This document shows, piece after piece, positions 1 to 7,974 of a DNA stretch of 35,378 nt; the stretch's first letter is position 1, and each line of letters opens with the position of its first letter. The DNA is from Flavobacteriales bacterium. Lineage in GTDB: Bacteria > Bacteroidota > Bacteroidia > Flavobacteriales_F > PHOS-HE28. A program made the position numbers and the translations under genes. The notes beneath the pieces are model-generated. The model saw only the letters and a program-made list of their open reading frames with translations. It ran no database searches and was not told the DNA's origin. Location of the stretch: the NCBI GenBank assembly GCA_017987115.1, contig JAGNUG010000031.1:1-35378 (forward strand), written 5' to 3'.

Positions 1-1
1 C

Positions 2-160
2 AACATACGGTCTGAAACCCCGGTTGGCCAACATGATGGTGGGTATAGGAATACCGTTGTCCCTTATTACGTTGATGGGGTGGTATTGGTTGATCTCAAA
101 TTCCTGAAACGCCCGCTCAAAACGACGGGAGCTCTAATTCCTGATCCCCACGATTATTGA
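2..160 (+). CDS. Unidentified protein, C-terminal 52 residues (partial)
   Basis: An open frame enters from the left edge and ends at a TGA at 158-160. The visible tail is hydrophobic then basic and ends IPDPHDY. I do not recognise the family. It would converge on the pyruvate kinase gene, with 214 bases between the two stops. The opposite strand is also open over 1-133, but it has an in-frame stop at 134-136 and no good start codon, so the plus strand is the better guess. Too little of the gene is present for a functional call. Confidence 0.3.
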   Translation, partial: NIRSETPVGQHDGGYRNTVVPYYVDGVVLVDLKFLKRPLKTTGALIPDPHDY

Positions 161-374
161 GTAGGTTACGCTTGGCCTTTGGGATGTTGGGAGTCTTGGA
201 ATGAAATTCCGATCATTCATTCCCGAAGAGGGAGCTTCTCTAAGCCAGATGATAGCAAACAGAAAATCCACAGGAATCAGAAATAGATCCGGATCGAACA
301 TAAAATGAAGATCAAAACCTCCCGAATAAAGATCGCGACGAAACCCCAAATTGGAGGTAATAAGGAATTCAACC
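161..374. other. Intergenic stretch between convergent genes
   Basis: This lies between the stop of the partial left-edge gene and the stop of pyk. I see no strong inverted repeat with a T-run and no RNA gene. A 71-codon minus-strand frame here starts with TTG and has no family-like features, so I treat it as chance. Confidence 0.4.
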
Positions 375-1796
375 TTACACCTCGCTCAACTTGATCATGT
401 TCGCCATGCCTTGTTCGGCAATTGGCATACTCGCTACGTTGACGATAAGGTCGCCTTTAGCAACGTGTTTCTTACTGCGAAGGATGTGTTTGATATCAGC
501 AATGGTGTGGTCGGTGCTCACGGTCTTATCGTAATACTCAGCACGAACCCCCCATACAAGATTGAGCATATTCAGGATCTTTTTGTTGCTGGTGAAGGCA
601 TAGATATGTGCCTTAGGGCGCATGCTGCTGATCTTGAATGCTGTGTAACCGCTATGGGTCATGGTAACGATCGCCTTGATGTCGATACCCGCTGCCATGC
701 GCACACTGGCTTTACAGATCGCATCGGTCACCATGCGTTCATTCTGCTCCAATTTAGGTTCCGGCACATTGTACATGATATCACTGGTCTCCATCTCTAC
801 CAGGATCTTGTTCATGGCTTTTACTACTTCAACCGGGAACTTACCAACGCTTGTTTCGGCACTGAGCATAACGGCATCCGCATGATCAAGAACAGCATTG
901 GCCACGTCGTTCACTTCAGCTCGTGTAGGTGTAATGCTGGTGATCATGCTCTCCATCATCTGTGTGGCTACGATCACAGGGCGGTGCTTCTTCAAGCAAC
1001 GTGCAATAATATCCTTTTGCACCAACGGTACTTTCTCCATCGGAATTTCAACACCCAGGTCTCCACGCGCCACCATCAGTGCATCGGCTTCTTCAATGAT
1101 CCCATCGATCTCCGCAAGTGCTTCGGGTTTTTCGATCTTGGCCACAACACGTGCGTGTTTTTCTCGACTGCGGATAATGTTCTTTAGTTCCACAATGTCG
1201 TTCGCATTACGAACAAAACTGAGTCCGATCCAGTCCACATCGTGATCAAGCGCGAATTCCAGATCCTCCATGTCCTTTTCGGTAAGGCAGGGCAAACTGA
1301 TCTTCGTATTCGGCAGGTTCAATCCTTTGTTTGCGCTCAATGTTCCACCATGGAGCACTTTAGTGGTCACATTCTTTTTGCCATCGGTCGCGGTCACCTC
1401 CAATCGCAATTTGCCATCATCCAATAGCACGATCTCACCCACTTTTATATCCTGCGGAAATTGAGAATAGCCTGTGCTCACGATCCCTGGACGCCCTTTG
1501 ATCTGCTCGTTGGTAATGATCAGCTCGCTACCATCCTTAAGGTCTATTGGGCCATTCTCCATATCGCCCACGCGCATTTTGGGTCCTTGTAGATCAGCGA
1601 GTATCGCGGTCGTATGCCCCAATTCTTCGTTCAATCCGCGAATGGTCGCGATCAACTTCACATAGAATTCATAGTTGCCATGACTGAAGTTCAAGCGGCA
1701 CACGTCCATACCGCTCAGCATCATTTCACGCAGCACTTCTTTGGCTGCCGATGCAGGTCCTATTGTGGCAACGATCTTGGTTTTCGGGTCGTTCAT
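375..1796 (-). CDS. pyk: Pyruvate kinase
   Basis: Last step of glycolysis: phosphoenolpyruvate plus ADP gives pyruvate plus ATP, in the cytoplasm. The full-length protein has 473 residues. The N-terminal TKIVATIGPAS and GMDVCRLNFSHG segments are typical. The barrel carries VVAKIEKPEA with the proton-transfer Lys220 and metal ligand Glu222, then ARGDLGVEIP with Asp246. ATQMMESM, TRAEVNDVANAV and DAVMLSAETSVGKFP follow, and then a C-terminal allosteric-type domain from about residue 340. The ADLQGPKMRVG stretch has Lys73 where potassium-dependent enzymes have Glu (rabbit Glu117), which suggests a K+-independent enzyme. The gene starts 9 bases after the IPExxxVDY gene and is probably cotranscribed from the promoter near 2261. 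Start: ATG at 1796. Confidence 0.97.
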   Translation of the reverse strand: MNDPKTKIVATIGPASAAKEVLREMMLSGMDVCRLNFSHGNYEFYVKLIATIRGLNEELGHTTAILADLQGPKMRVGDMENGPIDLKDGSELIITNEQIKGRPGIVSTGYSQFPQDIKVGEIVLLDDGKLRLEVTATDGKKNVTTKVLHGGTLSANKGLNLPNTKISLPCLTEKDMEDLEFALDHDVDWIGLSFVRNANDIVELKNIIRSREKHARVVAKIEKPEALAEIDGIIEEADALMVARGDLGVEIPMEKVPLVQKDIIARCLKKHRPVIVATQMMESMITSITPTRAEVNDVANAVLDHADAVMLSAETSVGKFPVEVVKAMNKILVEMETSDIMYNVPEPKLEQNERMVTDAICKASVRMAAGIDIKAIVTMTHSGYTAFKISSMRPKAHIYAFTSNKKILNMLNLVWGVRAEYYDKTVSTDHTIADIKHILRSKKHVAKGDLIVNVASMPIAEQGMANMIKLSEV

Positions 1797-1805
1797 AGAG
1801 TCTTT

Positions 1806-2225
1806 TTACCGCAATAATCTATGACCATTGCGCAATTGGTCAAATGGTAGGTTGAAAGCAGCGAGAACGAATTCAGATGCGCGTATCCGATCCATTAGAT
1901 CAGGCACGTCTTCCGCAACGTCATTGTCCACTACCAGAAAATAGTCAGCGTTCTTTTGGTCGGCGATCAGTACTCCCTGTTCGCCATGATTGTTTATCAA
2001 TGTATAACCTCCTCGATCCGGATGAACTACGTGATCGAACACGCCGAAATGTGCTTCGTGGCCACCCACCATATCGATAATATCATCTCTTCGGCGGGTC
2101 AGCTCCAACTCCATTGCATTGTTCATGGCCCAGCACAACCTATAATCGTGCTCATGGCAGCTGATCCCGATGACCGTTACTTCCGGATCGGGTTCAACAT
2201 CGAGCTTAATTTTGACTTTGGCCAT
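1806..2225 (-). CDS. IPExxxVDY family protein
   Basis: A 139-residue protein of unknown function. The family is named for a motif near QKNADYF, here residues 89-95, where Bacteroidota members read roughly IPExxxVDY. The N-terminal half has the expected HDYRLCWAMNNAMELEL stretch (residues 26-42), and the middle has GYTLINNHGEQGVLIADQ. From memory, members of this family lie between rnc and pyk in many Bacteroidota, which is the position seen here. No catalytic residues, signal peptide or membrane segment are visible, so it is presumably cytoplasmic. It is the first gene after a promoter-like box at 2261-2268, with pyk 9 bases downstream. Confidence 0.85.
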   Translation of the reverse strand: MAKVKIKLDVEPDPEVTVIGISCHEHDYRLCWAMNNAMELELTRRRDDIIDMVGGHEAHFGVFDHVVHPDRGGYTLINNHGEQGVLIADQKNADYFLVVDNDVAEDVPDLMDRIRASEFVLAAFNLPFDQLRNGHRLLR

Positions 2226-2260
2226 TCGCTTGGGGCGGACTCTTTAAAGTGAATCGAGTT

Positions 2261-2268
2261 CAAAGGTA
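2261..2268 (-). promoter_or_regulatory. Minus-7 box for IPExxxVDY-pyk
   Basis: Read on the minus strand this is TACCTTTG, a full match to the Bacteroidota minus-7 consensus TAnnTTTG. It lies 35 bases upstream of the ATG at 2225. No TTG is seen at the expected minus-33 spacing, so the promoter may be weak or regulated. Confidence 0.55.
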
Positions 2269-2369
2269 GTCGTGACATAGCTTGAACCCGGAGCAAGGTG
2301 AAGGTTTTGTTGCCAAGCTGAAAAGGGCAACAACAGCAAGTTCTGGTCGGTCACTTACAAAGAACTCTC

Positions 2370-3239
2370 CTATGCTCCATCACCGGAAGGGTCTCGCTTC
2401 GGCCTACGATTCGTCGGCCCCGGTCGTCTACGTGGCTTGGGTTCGGTGCTGAATTCCTTGGAACCATTTGGTGCGATAGGTTCATTGACCTTAATAGGCC
2501 TTGGCGCACGTGGCTTTCGCGACCGCATACTTGAAAAAGCATCCTGTGCTGCTTCCTGCTCCGCGCTCTTTTTGCTGATCCCTCTACCTGTGCCTTTCAA
2601 CTTCCCTTCAATATGCACCTCAGCGACGTATTGTTTACCGCGCCCTTTTCCACCTTCTTCTTTTATTATGAACTCCACTCGTTTGCGCCGCTTTTGGCCC
2701 CATTCCAACAATCGGCTTTTGCCGTCACGGTCCTCTTTTTCAAGTTCCTTCAGGTCGAAGTGGACATGGATCAACTTTACGACCACTTTACGCGTTCGCT
2801 CATATCCGCGATCCAGGAACATGGCACCGATCAGCGCTTCCATTGCATTGCCGGGCACCGAAGATTCTTGGGATCGGGCAACATTGCTTTCCATCACCCG
2901 TTCGATCTGGGTATGTTGGGCCAATAGGTTCAATTGACTACGGCTTACGAGCTTACTCCGCATTCGCGTAAGGAAACCTTCGCCTTTTTCCGGGTACGTA
3001 TTAAAGAGCAATTCGCCGATAATGGAATCCAGGATCGCATCGCCCAAGAATTCAAGTCGTTCGTTATCCGGAAGGTCGGGTCTGTTTTCGGTAACGGCGC
3101 TTACATGGCGCAAAGCTTGACGGTAGAGCGGCAGATCACCTGGCGTTAGGCCTAATGTGGACCTGCACCATGCACGCACACGACGCTCTTCTGCATTTCG
3201 TGCTCGGCTGAAAAGGCTGCGGAACAAAACGTGGGTCAA
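2370..3239 (-). CDS. rnc: Ribonuclease III
   Basis: Cleaves double-stranded RNA in rRNA and mRNA processing. The 289-residue protein has the RNase III signature NERLEFLGDAILDSI (residues 59-73; catalytic-site Glu63 and Asp67). The second acidic patch is NAMEALIGAMFLD with Glu134; Asn131 stands where the E. coli enzyme has Asp114, a variation I recall from other Bacteroidota. A double-stranded RNA-binding domain spans about 172-240 (GKGRGKQYVAEVHI, KSAEQEAAQDA). A Pro/Arg-rich basic tail of about 50 residues follows and is longer than usual. The start is taken as TTG at 3239, which overlaps the fabF stop by 4 bases; the N-terminus then fits the family length. Translation is probably coupled to fabF in the acpP-fabF-rnc operon. 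Confidence 0.95.
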   Translation of the reverse strand: MTHVLFRSLFSRARNAEERRVRAWCRSTLGLTPGDLPLYRQALRHVSAVTENRPDLPDNERLEFLGDAILDSIIGELLFNTYPEKGEGFLTRMRSKLVSRSQLNLLAQHTQIERVMESNVARSQESSVPGNAMEALIGAMFLDRGYERTRKVVVKLIHVHFDLKELEKEDRDGKSRLLEWGQKRRKRVEFIIKEEGGKGRGKQYVAEVHIEGKLKGTGRGISKKSAEQEAAQDAFSSMRSRKPRAPRPIKVNEPIAPNGSKEFSTEPKPRRRPGPTNRRPKRDPSGDGA

Positions 3240-4486
3240 TGGTACTTACGGAAGATCACTGAGGTATTATGTCCTCCAAAACCGAAGGTATTGCTCAGTG
3301 CCACGTTCACTGTTCTCTTCTCCGCTCTATTGAATGTAAAATTCAACTTAGCATCCAGATCAGGGTCATCAGTGAAATGATTGATCGTTGGAGGAACAAT
3401 ATCATTCTTTACCGCCATGATCGCCGCAACACCCTCAACAGCTCCAGCACCTCCAAGCAAGTGACCTGTCATACTCTTCGTTGAGCTGATGTTCAGTTTG
3501 TAGGCATGCTCTCCGAATAAACGTTGGATCGCTTTTATTTCTTGTGGATCGCCGATCGGCGTGCTTGTTCCGTGCGTGTTGATGTAGTCGATATCCGTTG
3601 AAGCAATTCCTGCATCGCGCATGGCGTGCTTCATACACAATTCGGCACCAAGGCCATCGGGGTGTGGAGCCGTAATGTGGTAAGCATCACTGCTCATGCC
3701 ACCACCTATCACTTCCGCATAGATGGTAGCCCCGCGTGCTTTGGCATGTTCCAGATCTTCAAGGATGATCGCTGCGCCGCCTTCGCCTAATACGAATCCG
3801 TCCCGATCCATATCATATGGACGTGAAGCGGTTCCCGGGTCATCATTACGGGTGCTCATAGCATGCAATGCATTGAAACCACCTACACCAGCCTCATATA
3901 CTGCCGCTTCACTACCACCCGTTACTACGGCTACACAGGTGCCAAGTCGGATGTAGTTGAACGCATCGATCATTGCATTGTTACTACTAGCGCAAGCACT
4001 AGCCGTAACATAGCTCGGTCCGTATAAAACGTGGCGCATACTGATCAACCCAGCAGCACTATCCGCTATCATCTTTGGAATGAAGAACGGATTGAAGCGC
4101 GGTGTTCCATCACCCTGCCCAAAACCAATGCACTCGTCCTGGAAGGTTTTCAAGCCACCGATCCCGCTGCCCCAGATCACTCCAATTAGTTCGCGGTCCA
4201 CCTTATCAAGGTCCAAACCGCTATCCTTCATTGCCTCATCCGCGCAAACGACGGCGAATTGACTGTACGGGTCCATTTTACGCGCTTCTTTCCTGTCCAT
4301 GAAATCCTCGGGATTGAACCCTTTGACCTCACAGGCGAATCGCGTTTTGAATTTAGCTGGATCGAAGCGAGTTATAGGCGCAGCTCCGCTACGGCCGCTC
4401 ACCAAGCCCTCCCAGTACTCCTTTAGGGTGTTCCCGAGTGGAGTGAGCGCACCCAGACCAGTGACTACCACGCGTCTGAGCTCCAT
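3236..4486 (-). CDS. fabF: 3-oxoacyl-[acyl-carrier-protein] synthase II
   Basis: Condensing enzyme of type II fatty acid synthesis: it joins malonyl-ACP to the growing acyl-ACP. The 416-residue protein has the nucleophile Cys165 in TASACASSN, His305 in NTHGTSTPIGD, Lys337 in STKSMTGHLLGGAGAVE, and His342 in the same motif. The C-terminal NTFGFGGHN is also present, and the length is normal for FabF. It lies 12 bases downstream of acpP, whose product is its substrate carrier, and overlaps rnc by 4 bases. This is the usual Bacteroidota arrangement. Start: ATG at 4486 (MELRRVVVTGLG). Confidence 0.97.
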   Translation of the reverse strand: MELRRVVVTGLGALTPLGNTLKEYWEGLVSGRSGAAPITRFDPAKFKTRFACEVKGFNPEDFMDRKEARKMDPYSQFAVVCADEAMKDSGLDLDKVDRELIGVIWGSGIGGLKTFQDECIGFGQGDGTPRFNPFFIPKMIADSAAGLISMRHVLYGPSYVTASACASSNNAMIDAFNYIRLGTCVAVVTGGSEAAVYEAGVGGFNALHAMSTRNDDPGTASRPYDMDRDGFVLGEGGAAIILEDLEHAKARGATIYAEVIGGGMSSDAYHITAPHPDGLGAELCMKHAMRDAGIASTDIDYINTHGTSTPIGDPQEIKAIQRLFGEHAYKLNISSTKSMTGHLLGGAGAVEGVAAIMAVKNDIVPPTINHFTDDPDLDAKLNFTFNRAEKRTVNVALSNTFGFGGHNTSVIFRKYH

Positions 4487-4498
4487 GCTTTAATAAGT

Positions 4499-4735
4499 TT
4501 ACTTGGCGTTCTTTTCCACGTAATCCACAGCCTGACCCACAGTCTGGATCTTTTCTGCTTGATCATCCGGGATAGCAATATTGAACTCTTTCTCGAACTC
4601 CATAATGAGCTCTACAGTATCAAGGCTATCCGCGCCAAGGTCGTTGGTGAAGCTAGCTTCGTGCGTTACCTCGGCCTGGTCTACTCCGAGCTTATCCACG
4701 ATAATAGCGATGACCCTTGACTTAATATCCGACAT
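4499..4735 (-). CDS. acpP: Acyl carrier protein
   Basis: Carries fatty acyl chains on a phosphopantetheine arm. The 78-residue acidic protein has the attachment site Ser37 in [10 protein letters not shown], followed by the [12 protein letters not shown] helix typical of ACP. A longer frame runs 19 codons upstream, but the ATG at 4735 (MSDIKSRV) gives the normal family N-terminus. It is preceded by an AACAACAAGAAC run and no Shine-Dalgarno sequence, as is usual in Bacteroidota. First gene of the acpP-fabF-rnc operon. Confidence 0.97.
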   Translation of the reverse strand: MSDIKSRVIAIIVDKLGVDQAEVTHEASFTNDLGADSLDTVELIMEFEKEFNIAIPDDQAEKIQTVGQAVDYVEKNAK

Positions 4736-4764
4736 GTTCTTGTTGTTGTTTGTTGAACAGGGTG

Positions 4765-4772
4765 CAAAGGAA
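4765..4772 (-). promoter_or_regulatory. Possible minus-7 box for acpP
   Basis: On the minus strand this reads TTCCTTTG, one mismatch from TAnnTTTG, and lies 29 bases upstream of the acpP ATG. No clear minus-33 TTG is seen. The assignment rests on position and partial consensus only. Confidence 0.4.
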
Positions 4773-4800
4773 AGCATTTTCGACATGCGCACGCACGATC

Positions 4801-5472
4801 TTATTTGAATGGTACCAACACATGATCCAACCCCTTGCGCTTCAGGTCGGGAACTTGACAGTTTTTTGCCGGAAACCCGATCGGGATCAGCAAAAATGGT
4901 CGCTCATTCGATGGGCGGTCCAGGATCCCCGCTAAAAAATTCATTGGGCTGGGCGTATGGGTCAGCGTGGCCAATCCAGCATTGTGCGCAGCCGCCAAAA
5001 GCATACCGGTAGCAATTCCAACACTTTCGGTAGCATAATAGTTCTGGTGCTTCTTACCATCCGCATCTATTTCATAAGCACGTTTGAATACCACGATAAG
5101 CCAAGGAGCGATATCCAAGAACGGTTTATTCCAATCGGTAGCGAATGGCTTCAGGTCCTCAAGCCACTCCTCGGACATACGGCTCCCATAATTGATCTTT
5201 TCCTCTTCTTCTGCGGCTTCGCGGATCTTATGCTTAAGGGCCGGGTTTCCCACCACGCAAAAAGTCCATGGTTGTTTATGGGCCCCACTTGGTGCTGTGT
5301 TCGCAGTGCGCACCACCTCTGCGATCACATCGAACGGAACCGGTTCGTCACTGAAGTAACGAATGGTACGCCTACGGTCCATAAGGCCATGGAATTGCCT
5401 TGCACGATCCAACATTTCAGTAGGACCATATCGCACAAAATCGAGTGGTATGTGGGGCGCATTGTCTTCCAT
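4801..5472 (-). CDS. Nitroreductase-fold flavoprotein, iodotyrosine deiodinase-like
   Basis: A 223-residue FMN enzyme of the nitroreductase superfamily. [14 protein letters not shown] (33-46) and [12 protein letters not shown] (58-69) are FMN-binding segments. What sets it apart is the iodotyrosine deiodinase (IYD) substrate lid: Glu91, Tyr95 and Lys116 fall at the same spacings as Glu157, Tyr161 and Lys182 of the human enzyme, inside [12 protein letters not shown] and [21 protein letters not shown] removes halogen from halotyrosines by reduction, and bacterial homologues are known. There is no signal peptide or membrane anchor, so it should be cytosolic. It sits between acpP (65 bases) and the divergent purN (57 bases), a place where a housekeeping cluster is otherwise expected to be continuous. 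Family call is firm; the substrate is inferred. Confidence 0.85.
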   Translation of the reverse strand: MEDNAPHIPLDFVRYGPTEMLDRARQFHGLMDRRRTIRYFSDEPVPFDVIAEVVRTANTAPSGAHKQPWTFCVVGNPALKHKIREAAEEEEKINYGSRMSEEWLEDLKPFATDWNKPFLDIAPWLIVVFKRAYEIDADGKKHQNYYATESVGIATGMLLAAAHNAGLATLTHTPSPMNFLAGILDRPSNERPFLLIPIGFPAKNCQVPDLKRKGLDHVLVPFK

Positions 5473-5529
5473 GATGGGATGAAGTTCGGGAGGAATTCAT
5501 GGATCACGCTAAAACCTCACCTTTGCGCT

Positions 5530-6129
5530 ATGTTCCGTGTGGCGATATTGGCTTCTGGCAGTGGCACCAATGCCCAGCGCCTCATCGAATACTTCAAGAC
5601 GAGCGACATCGTTGAAGTTAAGTTGGTCGGCTGCGACAAACCGCACGCTGGCGTGTTACGAAGAGCTTGGGATCTGGGTATTCCGAGTTATTTGTTCAAT
5701 GGCGCTTTGCTGAACGATGGCACCGTTCTGAACGAACTACAAGGGCAACGAATTGACCTGATCATACTTGCAGGATTCTTGCGATTGATCCCAAAAGAAA
5801 TAGTAGCTGCATTTCCGGATCGCATAGTGAACATACACCCTTCGCTATTGCCCGAATATGGTGGTAAGGGCATGTACGGCGAACACGTACATCGCGCTGT
5901 GATCGCATCGGGTGAAGAAGAAAGTGGGATCACCATCCACTTGGTGAATGAGCAGTATGATCAGGGTAAGCACTTATTACAGATACGCTGCTCTGTATTG
6001 CCTTCTGATACCCCGGAAACATTAGCGGAGCGCATACACCGGTTAGAACATGAGCATTATCCCAAAATCGTAGCAGGGTATTTGGAGCAGGTTGAGAAAG
6101 CGCTCGTTGGCCAAGGTCCCAAGGCATGA
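5530..6129 (+). CDS. purN: Phosphoribosylglycinamide formyltransferase
   Basis: Third step of purine synthesis: transfers a formyl group from 10-formyltetrahydrofolate to GAR. The 199-residue protein opens with the phosphate-binding FRVAILASGSGTN. It carries the catalytic Asn101 and His103 in NIHPSLLPEYGGKGMYG and Asp144 in NEQYDQG, matching E. coli Asn106/His108/Asp144. A much longer frame exists upstream, but it is antisense to the flavoprotein gene; the ATG at 5530 gives the normal family N-terminus. A CACCTTTG box at 5518-5525 ends only 4 bases before the ATG, so the transcript may be leaderless. Confidence 0.96.
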   Translation: MFRVAILASGSGTNAQRLIEYFKTSDIVEVKLVGCDKPHAGVLRRAWDLGIPSYLFNGALLNDGTVLNELQGQRIDLIILAGFLRLIPKEIVAAFPDRIVNIHPSLLPEYGGKGMYGEHVHRAVIASGEEESGITIHLVNEQYDQGKHLLQIRCSVLPSDTPETLAERIHRLEHEHYPKIVAGYLEQVEKALVGQGPKA

Positions 6130-6169
6130 TCACATCCAATGAACTTCTAACACGAACGAATATTAAGGA

Positions 6170-6787
6170 ATGCACTACTTCGACCTCAAACAGATCGGGA
6201 AAGCCTTTCTGATCCTTTTCGCTGTGATCGACATAGTTGGTGGGATACCCCTGATCCTTGATGTGCGCCAAAAAGCGGGAAAGATCTACCCTGCGCGTGC
6301 CACGCTAGTAAGTATGGGGATCATGATCGTGTTCCTTTATCTAGGTGAAACCATTCTTTCCATACTTGGCATCGACGTGCGTTCCTTTGCAGTCGCTGGA
6401 GCGCTGATCCTTTTCTTCATTGCTTTGGAAATGGTGCTCGGCCTAAAGCTGTTCAAAGAAGACCTTTCTGCACCGGGGCTCACTGATGCTTCTTCTGATA
6501 ACAAGGTTTACAGCATAGTGCCTTTAGCATTTCCTGTTATTGCTGGTGCAGGCACTATCACGACCGTACTATCTCTTCGCGCTGAGTTCGATCGGCCGAA
6601 CATTCTCGTTGCGATAATCCTGAACATGATCCCTGTCGTATTGGTGCTCTTGCTCACTTCACGTATCGAACGGTTATTGGGCAGAGTTGGGCTGATCGTG
6701 ATCCGCAAGGCCTTTGGGATCATTCTGCTTGCCATAGCGGTAAAACTATTTGCAGGTAACATTACCTTCCTATTCCCTACTACCTAA
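6170..6787 (+). CDS. MarC family integral membrane protein
   Basis: A 205-residue polytopic membrane protein with about six hydrophobic segments and the MarC/UPF0056 marks: FAVIDIVGGIPLIL (residues 18-31) near the first helix, and LAFPVIAGAGTITTVLSL (about 119-136) in the second half. The two halves look like an internal repeat with a Pro-Gly motif, as in the family. Its role is unsettled; the old link to multiple antibiotic resistance in E. coli was not supported. It follows purN by 40 bases and precedes rnhA by 26, so the three may be cotranscribed. Start: ATG at 6170. Confidence 0.9.
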   Translation: MHYFDLKQIGKAFLILFAVIDIVGGIPLILDVRQKAGKIYPARATLVSMGIMIVFLYLGETILSILGIDVRSFAVAGALILFFIALEMVLGLKLFKEDLSAPGLTDASSDNKVYSIVPLAFPVIAGAGTITTVLSLRAEFDRPNILVAIILNMIPVVLVLLLTSRIERLLGRVGLIVIRKAFGIILLAIAVKLFAGNITFLFPTT

Positions 6788-6813
6788 GAACGAAAAGGCA
6801 CCCGAGCAATTAA

Positions 6814-7296
6814 ATGAAAGTCACGATCCATACGGATGGCGCCGCAAGCGGCAATCCAGGTCCGGGTGGCTATGGTGCAGTATTGGAAAGTGGGAAATAC
6901 CGCAAGGAGCTATGGGGCGGATTTCGGCTTACTACCAACAACCGAATGGAATTATTGGCTGTGATCGTTGCGTTGGAAGCATTGAAGAACCCAGGAACGG
7001 AGGTATTGGTCGTAAGCGATAGTAAGTACGTGGTTGATGCTGTGGAGCAAGGTTGGTTACTTGGGTGGGAAAAGAAAGGGTTCGCCAAGAAGAAGAACCC
7101 GGATCTGTGGAAACGTTTTTTGAAAGTCTATCGCCAACACAGCGTAAAGTTTGAATGGATCAAAGGCCATAACGGTCATCCATTGAATGAGTTGTGTGAC
7201 CAATTGGCCGTGGCCGCTTCCCAGCAGAAGAAGCTCGAGGCCGATGAAGGGTATGAAGAGTCCATTGCTGGCGGTCAGCTATTCGACGGTGGTTGA
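6814..7296 (+). CDS. rnhA: Ribonuclease HI
   Basis: Degrades the RNA strand of RNA-DNA hybrids. The 160-residue protein has all four catalytic acids: Asp8 in [14 protein letters not shown], Glu46 in NNRMELLAV, Asp69 in [10 protein letters not shown], and Asp129 in NELCDQLA. His119 in IKGHNGHP is also present. It includes the basic handle region [19 protein letters not shown] (81-99) used for hybrid binding, as in E. coli. There is no extra N-terminal hybrid-binding domain. The last 20 residues are an acidic and glycine-rich tail. Confidence 0.96.
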   Translation: MKVTIHTDGAASGNPGPGGYGAVLESGKYRKELWGGFRLTTNNRMELLAVIVALEALKNPGTEVLVVSDSKYVVDAVEQGWLLGWEKKGFAKKKNPDLWKRFLKVYRQHSVKFEWIKGHNGHPLNELCDQLAVAASQQKKLEADEGYEESIAGGQLFDGG

Positions 7297-7364
7297 ACCC
7301 AGAAATTGTTATTGACTTTTTGCTAGGGCCCAATTTCAGTACAAATGCCATTGCATTTACTGTG

Positions 7365-7396
7365 TTGAGCGAATCGTACACCTGAACCTATCTTCG
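7365..7396 (+). promoter_or_regulatory. Promoter candidate for the biotinyl protein gene
   Basis: TTG at 7365-7367, then 21 bases, then TATCTTCG at 7389-7396, one mismatch from TAnnTTTG. The ATG at 7403 lies only 6 bases beyond, so the transcript would have almost no leader. Confidence 0.45.
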
Positions 7397-7402
7397 CAAC
7401 CC

Positions 7403-7912
7403 ATGGCCAAACTATATGCAACCATAAACAGTGCCGAAGGTCCACTGGAACTTGAACGGAAAACCCTTTCAGCCCCATGGTCGTTTGCCGGAGAGGGGGC
7501 GCCCGATCTTGTAAAGACGGGCCCAAGCAGTTACAGTTTAGTTCACAATGGTCGCAGTTACCGCGTTCTGGTCTTAAAGGAAGATCGCGAGAACAATACC
7601 GTAAGGTTGCGCATTGGAAGTGGCACGTACACCGTTCAATTGCAGGACGAACAGAGCCGTATGATGCACACCTTGGGTTTCGACAAGGCGGAAAAAAAAG
7701 TACGCGAGATCAAAGCTCCTATGCCGGGCTTGGTATTGAACATTATGGTAAAGCCTGGGGACGTTGTAAAAAAGAATGACCCTGTGCTTGTTCTGGAGGC
7801 CATGAAAATGGAGAACATGATCAAAGCCCCTGGCGATTCCATCGTTTCATCCATCCATGCCGAACAAGGCAAGGCTGTTGAGAAAGGGCAGATCCTAGTA
7901 AGTTTTGAATGA
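7403..7912 (+). CDS. Biotinyl-domain carrier protein of an acyl-CoA or pyruvate-type carboxylase
   Basis: A 169-residue protein ending in a biotinyl/lipoyl domain. KAPMPGLVLNIMVKPGDVV (104-122) leads to VLEAMKMENMI, where Lys135 is the biotin attachment site, and the domain closes with AEQGKAVEKGQILVSFE. The first 100 residues are small beta-rich segments of the kind found in Bacteroidota biotin carrier subunits related to propionyl-CoA carboxylase. No carboxylase or carboxyltransferase gene is next to it in this window, so its partner must be elsewhere. A stand-alone carrier is most likely, but the partner enzyme is not identifiable here. Confidence 0.88.
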   Translation: MAKLYATINSAEGPLELERKTLSAPWSFAGEGAPDLVKTGPSSYSLVHNGRSYRVLVLKEDRENNTVRLRIGSGTYTVQLQDEQSRMMHTLGFDKAEKKVREIKAPMPGLVLNIMVKPGDVVKKNDPVLVLEAMKMENMIKAPGDSIVSSIHAEQGKAVEKGQILVSFE

Positions 7913-7962
7913 ATAGCGCCAAATGAATTGACGGTTCTCAATTCATTCTGTGATGCGATCGT

Positions 7963-7970
7963 TATCTTTA
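7963..7970 (+). promoter_or_regulatory. Minus-7 box candidate for the superoxide dismutase gene
   Basis: TATCTTTA, one mismatch from TAnnTTTG, ends 4 bases before the ATG at 7975, suggesting a leaderless message. No TTG is seen at the expected minus-33 distance. Confidence 0.4.
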
Positions 7971-7974
7971 CGGA

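Noticed and set aside
1-133. Open minus-strand frame at the left edge
   Set aside because: Reads plausibly, but an in-frame stop at 134-136 and lack of an early start codon make it weaker than the plus-strand frame ending at 160.
134-349. 71-codon minus-strand frame near the left edge
   Set aside because: TTG start, no ribosome site or promoter, sequence not protein-like, and it ends at a stop inside the open region 1-133.
351-1187. 278-codon plus-strand frame over the pyruvate kinase gene
   Set aside because: It is antisense to a complete, well-conserved pyk gene and has no family-like features.
4957-5529. Long upstream extension of purN
   Set aside because: The extra 191 codons lie antisense to the deiodinase-like gene; the ATG at 5530 gives a normal PurN N-terminus.
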